Assembly (NCBI GenBank): GCA_905479545.1
Contig: CAJQNE010000310.1
Location: 1-6,491, forward strand
DNA length: 6,491 nucleotides
Direction: 5' to 3'
From: an uncultured Gammaproteobacteria bacterium
Lineage (GTDB): Bacteria; Pseudomonadota; Gammaproteobacteria; CAJQNE01
Shown: positions 4,411 through 6,491 of the stretch, piece after piece
How positions within the stretch are numbered: position 1 is the first letter of the stretch
Layout of the letters: each line of letters starts with the position of its first letter
Made by a program: the position numbers and the translations under genes
The notes under the pieces: model-generated
What the model was told of the DNA's origin: nothing
Databases searched by the model: none
Seen by the model: the letters and a program-made list of their open reading frames with translations, nothing else

Positions 4411-6491
4411 CGATCATGCTTTTGGTCGCTGCTAACAAGTCATGGCCGCGCTTAATCAAATACTGATGGATCAAGCCAACGTATTCCGGTGGCAGCGTTT
4501 GGGCAAACGATGGCATACCACGCTGGATGTAAGCGCCGGCAACAATCGCCGGAAATATTTCATGTACCTCAGACTTCATGTAGCGCAAATCGGGCACCGA
4601 ACCGCCGCCTATAGCGGCCAGACCATGGCACGTCGCACAGTAGCCGTTGTACAAGTCGCGGCCGATTTGCACTTCCGCTTCACCCACTGCGAGCTCCGGA
4701 GGTTCAGGCACTAACTTAGGTCGGTTTTTCGCCGGTGGTAGCGTGGCTTTTCCGCCCAGTTTATAAACCAGAATTCGCGCTTCTGGCAGCACTTTAATTT
4801 TCGGCTCAAATACACCATTGGCCACTAATGCAAATGTACCACCCCAACCGGCCGAAACGGCAACGTATTGCTCGCCGTCGATCTCGTAACTAATGGGCGC
4901 TGCGATTACGCCGGTATTTGCCGGTGTTTCCCAAAGCAGCTTGCCGCTGTCGGCTGCATAAGCCGTAAATTTACCTTCGGCATTGCCCTGAAATACCAAA
5001 TTACCGGCGGTCGTTAGAGTGCCACCATTCCACGGAGCTTCATGCGGCACCGACCATTTCGCCTGTTGCGTAACCGGGTCCCAAGCGAGCAGCATGCCTT
5101 TGGAAATCTCATCGAGACCAGCAATCCCTTCCTTGTCTTCAGGCACCTGAAACGGTGCCAAACCGACGTTCCATGCGTTCGGAGCCATACTGGGTCGCTG
5201 GCCCAAATCCTCATACAGTAGCGCGGTAATTTGGGCCGGAATATAAACCAGGCCGGTTGTTGGGTTGTACGACATCGGCTGCCAGTTATGGCCACCGAGC
5301 GGCCCGGGGGTGATTAGCTTTGGCTCATTGGAGTAGTCACCTTCGCCGGTAAGAATAGGTCGGCCGGTTTCCATATCAATGCCACTGGCCCAGTTCATTG
5401 GCACGTAGTTATTGGCCGACAGCAGCTTGCCGGTCTGACGATCTATCACATAGAAAAAGCCATTCTTCGGTGCCTGCATCAATACTTTGCGTAACTGACC
5501 ATTGAGCTCAATATCTGCCAGAACGATATGCTGTGTCGCGGTGTAATCCCAGCTGTCGCCAGGCGTCGTTTGGTAGTGCCAAACGTATTCGCCGGTATCC
5601 GGTTTCACAGCAACGATAGACGACAAGTAGAGGTTGTCCCCTTTGCCATCACTGCGGTATTTGATATTCCAGGGCGAGCCATTACCGACGCCGAAGTAGA
5701 GCAAATCCAACTCCGGGTCGTAGGCCATAGAATCCCACACCGTGCCGCCGCCACCTTGTTCGTGATACTTACCGCCGAACCAGGTGTCTTTGGCTTTAGC
5801 CAACGCTTCGCTTTCAGACGGCTTATCAGGATCGCCGGGTACGGTATAGAAGCGCCATACGCGCTTACCGGTTTCCGCATCGTAAGCACTGATGTAGCCA
5901 CGAGCTCCCAACTCAGCACCGCCATTGCCAATTAACACCTTGCCTTTTACAACCCGGGGCGCGCCGGTTACGGTGTAAGAAAAGCGTTTGTCTTCAACGG
6001 TATCAACCGACCAAACCTGCTTGCCGTCGCGAGCATCCAAGGCAATCAATCGGCCATCATAAGCGCCGATAAAAACCTTGCCATTCCAAACCGCAACACC
6101 GCGGTTAACCGGACCACAACAACCCCGGCCCGCAGCGGCGGCGGGCACTTCAGGGTTGTACTTCCATTTTAATGCGCCGGTTTTGGCGTCCAGAGCATAC
6201 ACAATGCTGTATGCACCACTGGTATACATAGTACCGTCGACCACAATCGGCGAGGCTTCAACACCACGGTCCACATCAAGCTTGTAGTGCCAGCTCAGCG
6301 CCAGTTGGTCGACATTTTTATCGTTTACTTGCGCCAGCGGGCTATGCCGCTGCTCATCATAGGTTCGACCGTGGCTGAGCCAGGCTCCGGGTTCAGAGTT
6401 AGCAGCCGCAATACGCTCGCCATTTACTGCTGCCGCTTTGCCTGCAGTAGTGTTTTCAGGCATTGCCTGAGACGGCTGACTGGTGGCTGGC
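4388..6491 (-). CDS. PQQ-dependent quinohemoprotein alcohol dehydrogenase, 5' end outside window
   Basis: This is a periplasmic type of enzyme that oxidises alcohols to aldehydes using PQQ and Ca2+, passing electrons to its own heme c and then to a respiratory acceptor. Numbered from the Met at 6463: PQQ propeller (about 25-570) with repeated Trp-docking motifs such as ALDAKTGALKW (90-100) and AYDAETGKRVW (193-203); the vicinal disulfide GCCGPVNRG (C115-C116); predicted metal ligands E184 (GGAELGARGY) and N261 (GVGNGSPWN); the catalytic Asp in PGDSWDYTA (D306); GGHNWQP (390-396). A C-terminal cytochrome c domain has CATCHG (609-614) and a likely axial Met in RGMPSF (M650). The fused heme separates it from methanol dehydrogenases (MxaF/XoxF). 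The Met at 6463 is probably not the start: it gives no signal peptide, and the frame stays open to the edge (upstream residues read PATSQPSQA). The real start and export signal lie beyond the window. The substrate cannot be read from this sequence. Confidence 0.95.
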   Translation of the reverse strand, partial: PATSQPSQAMPENTTAGKAAAVNGERIAAANSEPGAWLSHGRTYDEQRHSPLAQVNDKNVDQLALSWHYKLDVDRGVEASPIVVDGTMYTSGAYSIVYALDAKTGALKWKYNPEVPAAAAGRGCCGPVNRGVAVWNGKVFIGAYDGRLIALDARDGKQVWSVDTVEDKRFSYTVTGAPRVVKGKVLIGNGGAELGARGYISAYDAETGKRVWRFYTVPGDPDKPSESEALAKAKDTWFGGKYHEQGGGGTVWDSMAYDPELDLLYFGVGNGSPWNIKYRSDGKGDNLYLSSIVAVKPDTGEYVWHYQTTPGDSWDYTATQHIVLADIELNGQLRKVLMQAPKNGFFYVIDRQTGKLLSANNYVPMNWASGIDMETGRPILTGEGDYSNEPKLITPGPLGGHNWQPMSYNPTTGLVYIPAQITALLYEDLGQRPSMAPNAWNVGLAPFQVPEDKEGIAGLDEISKGMLLAWDPVTQQAKWSVPHEAPWNGGTLTTAGNLVFQGNAEGKFTAYAADSGKLLWETPANTGVIAAPISYEIDGEQYVAVSAGWGGTFALVANGVFEPKIKVLPEARILVYKLGGKATLPPAKNRPKLVPEPPELAVGEAEVQIGRDLYNGYCATCHGLAAIGGGSVPDLRYMKSEVHEIFPAIVAGAYIQRGMPSFAQTLPPEYVGLIHQYLIKRGHDLLAATKSMIDAPTGTN

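Noticed and set aside
5528..5935. 135-aa open frame on the plus strand opposite the dehydrogenase
   Set aside because: It is antisense to the metal-ligand and catalytic region of the dehydrogenase and has no family likeness.
4388..6491. Methanol dehydrogenase (MxaF or XoxF)
   Set aside because: The C-terminal CATCHG heme c domain and the lack of an adjacent cytochrome cL or mxa/xox gene point to a quinohemoprotein alcohol dehydrogenase.

Overview
This 6.5 kb window holds five genes, all on the minus strand and packed head to tail. It reads as one directional gene cluster, probably an operon, cut at both window edges. Signal peptides, a TonB-dependent outer-membrane receptor and a periplasmic PQQ enzyme show a Gram-negative bacterium. 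The moderately GC-rich coding sequence and the family make-up suggest a proteobacterium, perhaps an aquatic gammaproteobacterium; that placement is inference and nothing in the window fixes it.

In transcription order (right to left): (1) 6491-4388, a PQQ-dependent quinohemoprotein alcohol dehydrogenase with a C-terminal cytochrome c domain, its 5' end outside the window; (2) 4410-2326, a TonB-dependent receptor resembling E. coli YncD/PqqU, the PQQ importer, whose start lies inside the end of gene 1 (23 nt overlap); (3) 2324-1839, a small UDG-superfamily hypoxanthine/uracil DNA glycosylase with a GTG start one base after the receptor stop; (4) 1790-468, an ABC1/AarF atypical kinase of the COQ8/ADCK3 type, with a possible TTG start at 1838 abutting the previous stop; (5) 386-1, the N-terminal part of an SRPBCC (polyketide cyclase-like, START-like fold) protein running off the left edge.

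The main biological point is the pairing of genes 1 and 2. The dehydrogenase needs PQQ in the periplasm, and the overlapping gene encodes a receptor of the kind that brings PQQ across the outer membrane. Apoenzyme and cofactor scavenging would then be co-expressed, with no PQQ synthesis gene visible here. Genes 4 and 5 form a possible second theme: an ABC1 kinase of the ubiquinone-associated type beside a START-fold lipid-binding-like protein, which recalls COQ8 and COQ10. The DNA glycosylase between the two pairs has no obvious metabolic link. There are no RNA genes, mobile elements, CRISPR arrays or clear terminators, and the cluster promoter is not in the window. The longest non-coding stretch is about 80 bases (387-467).
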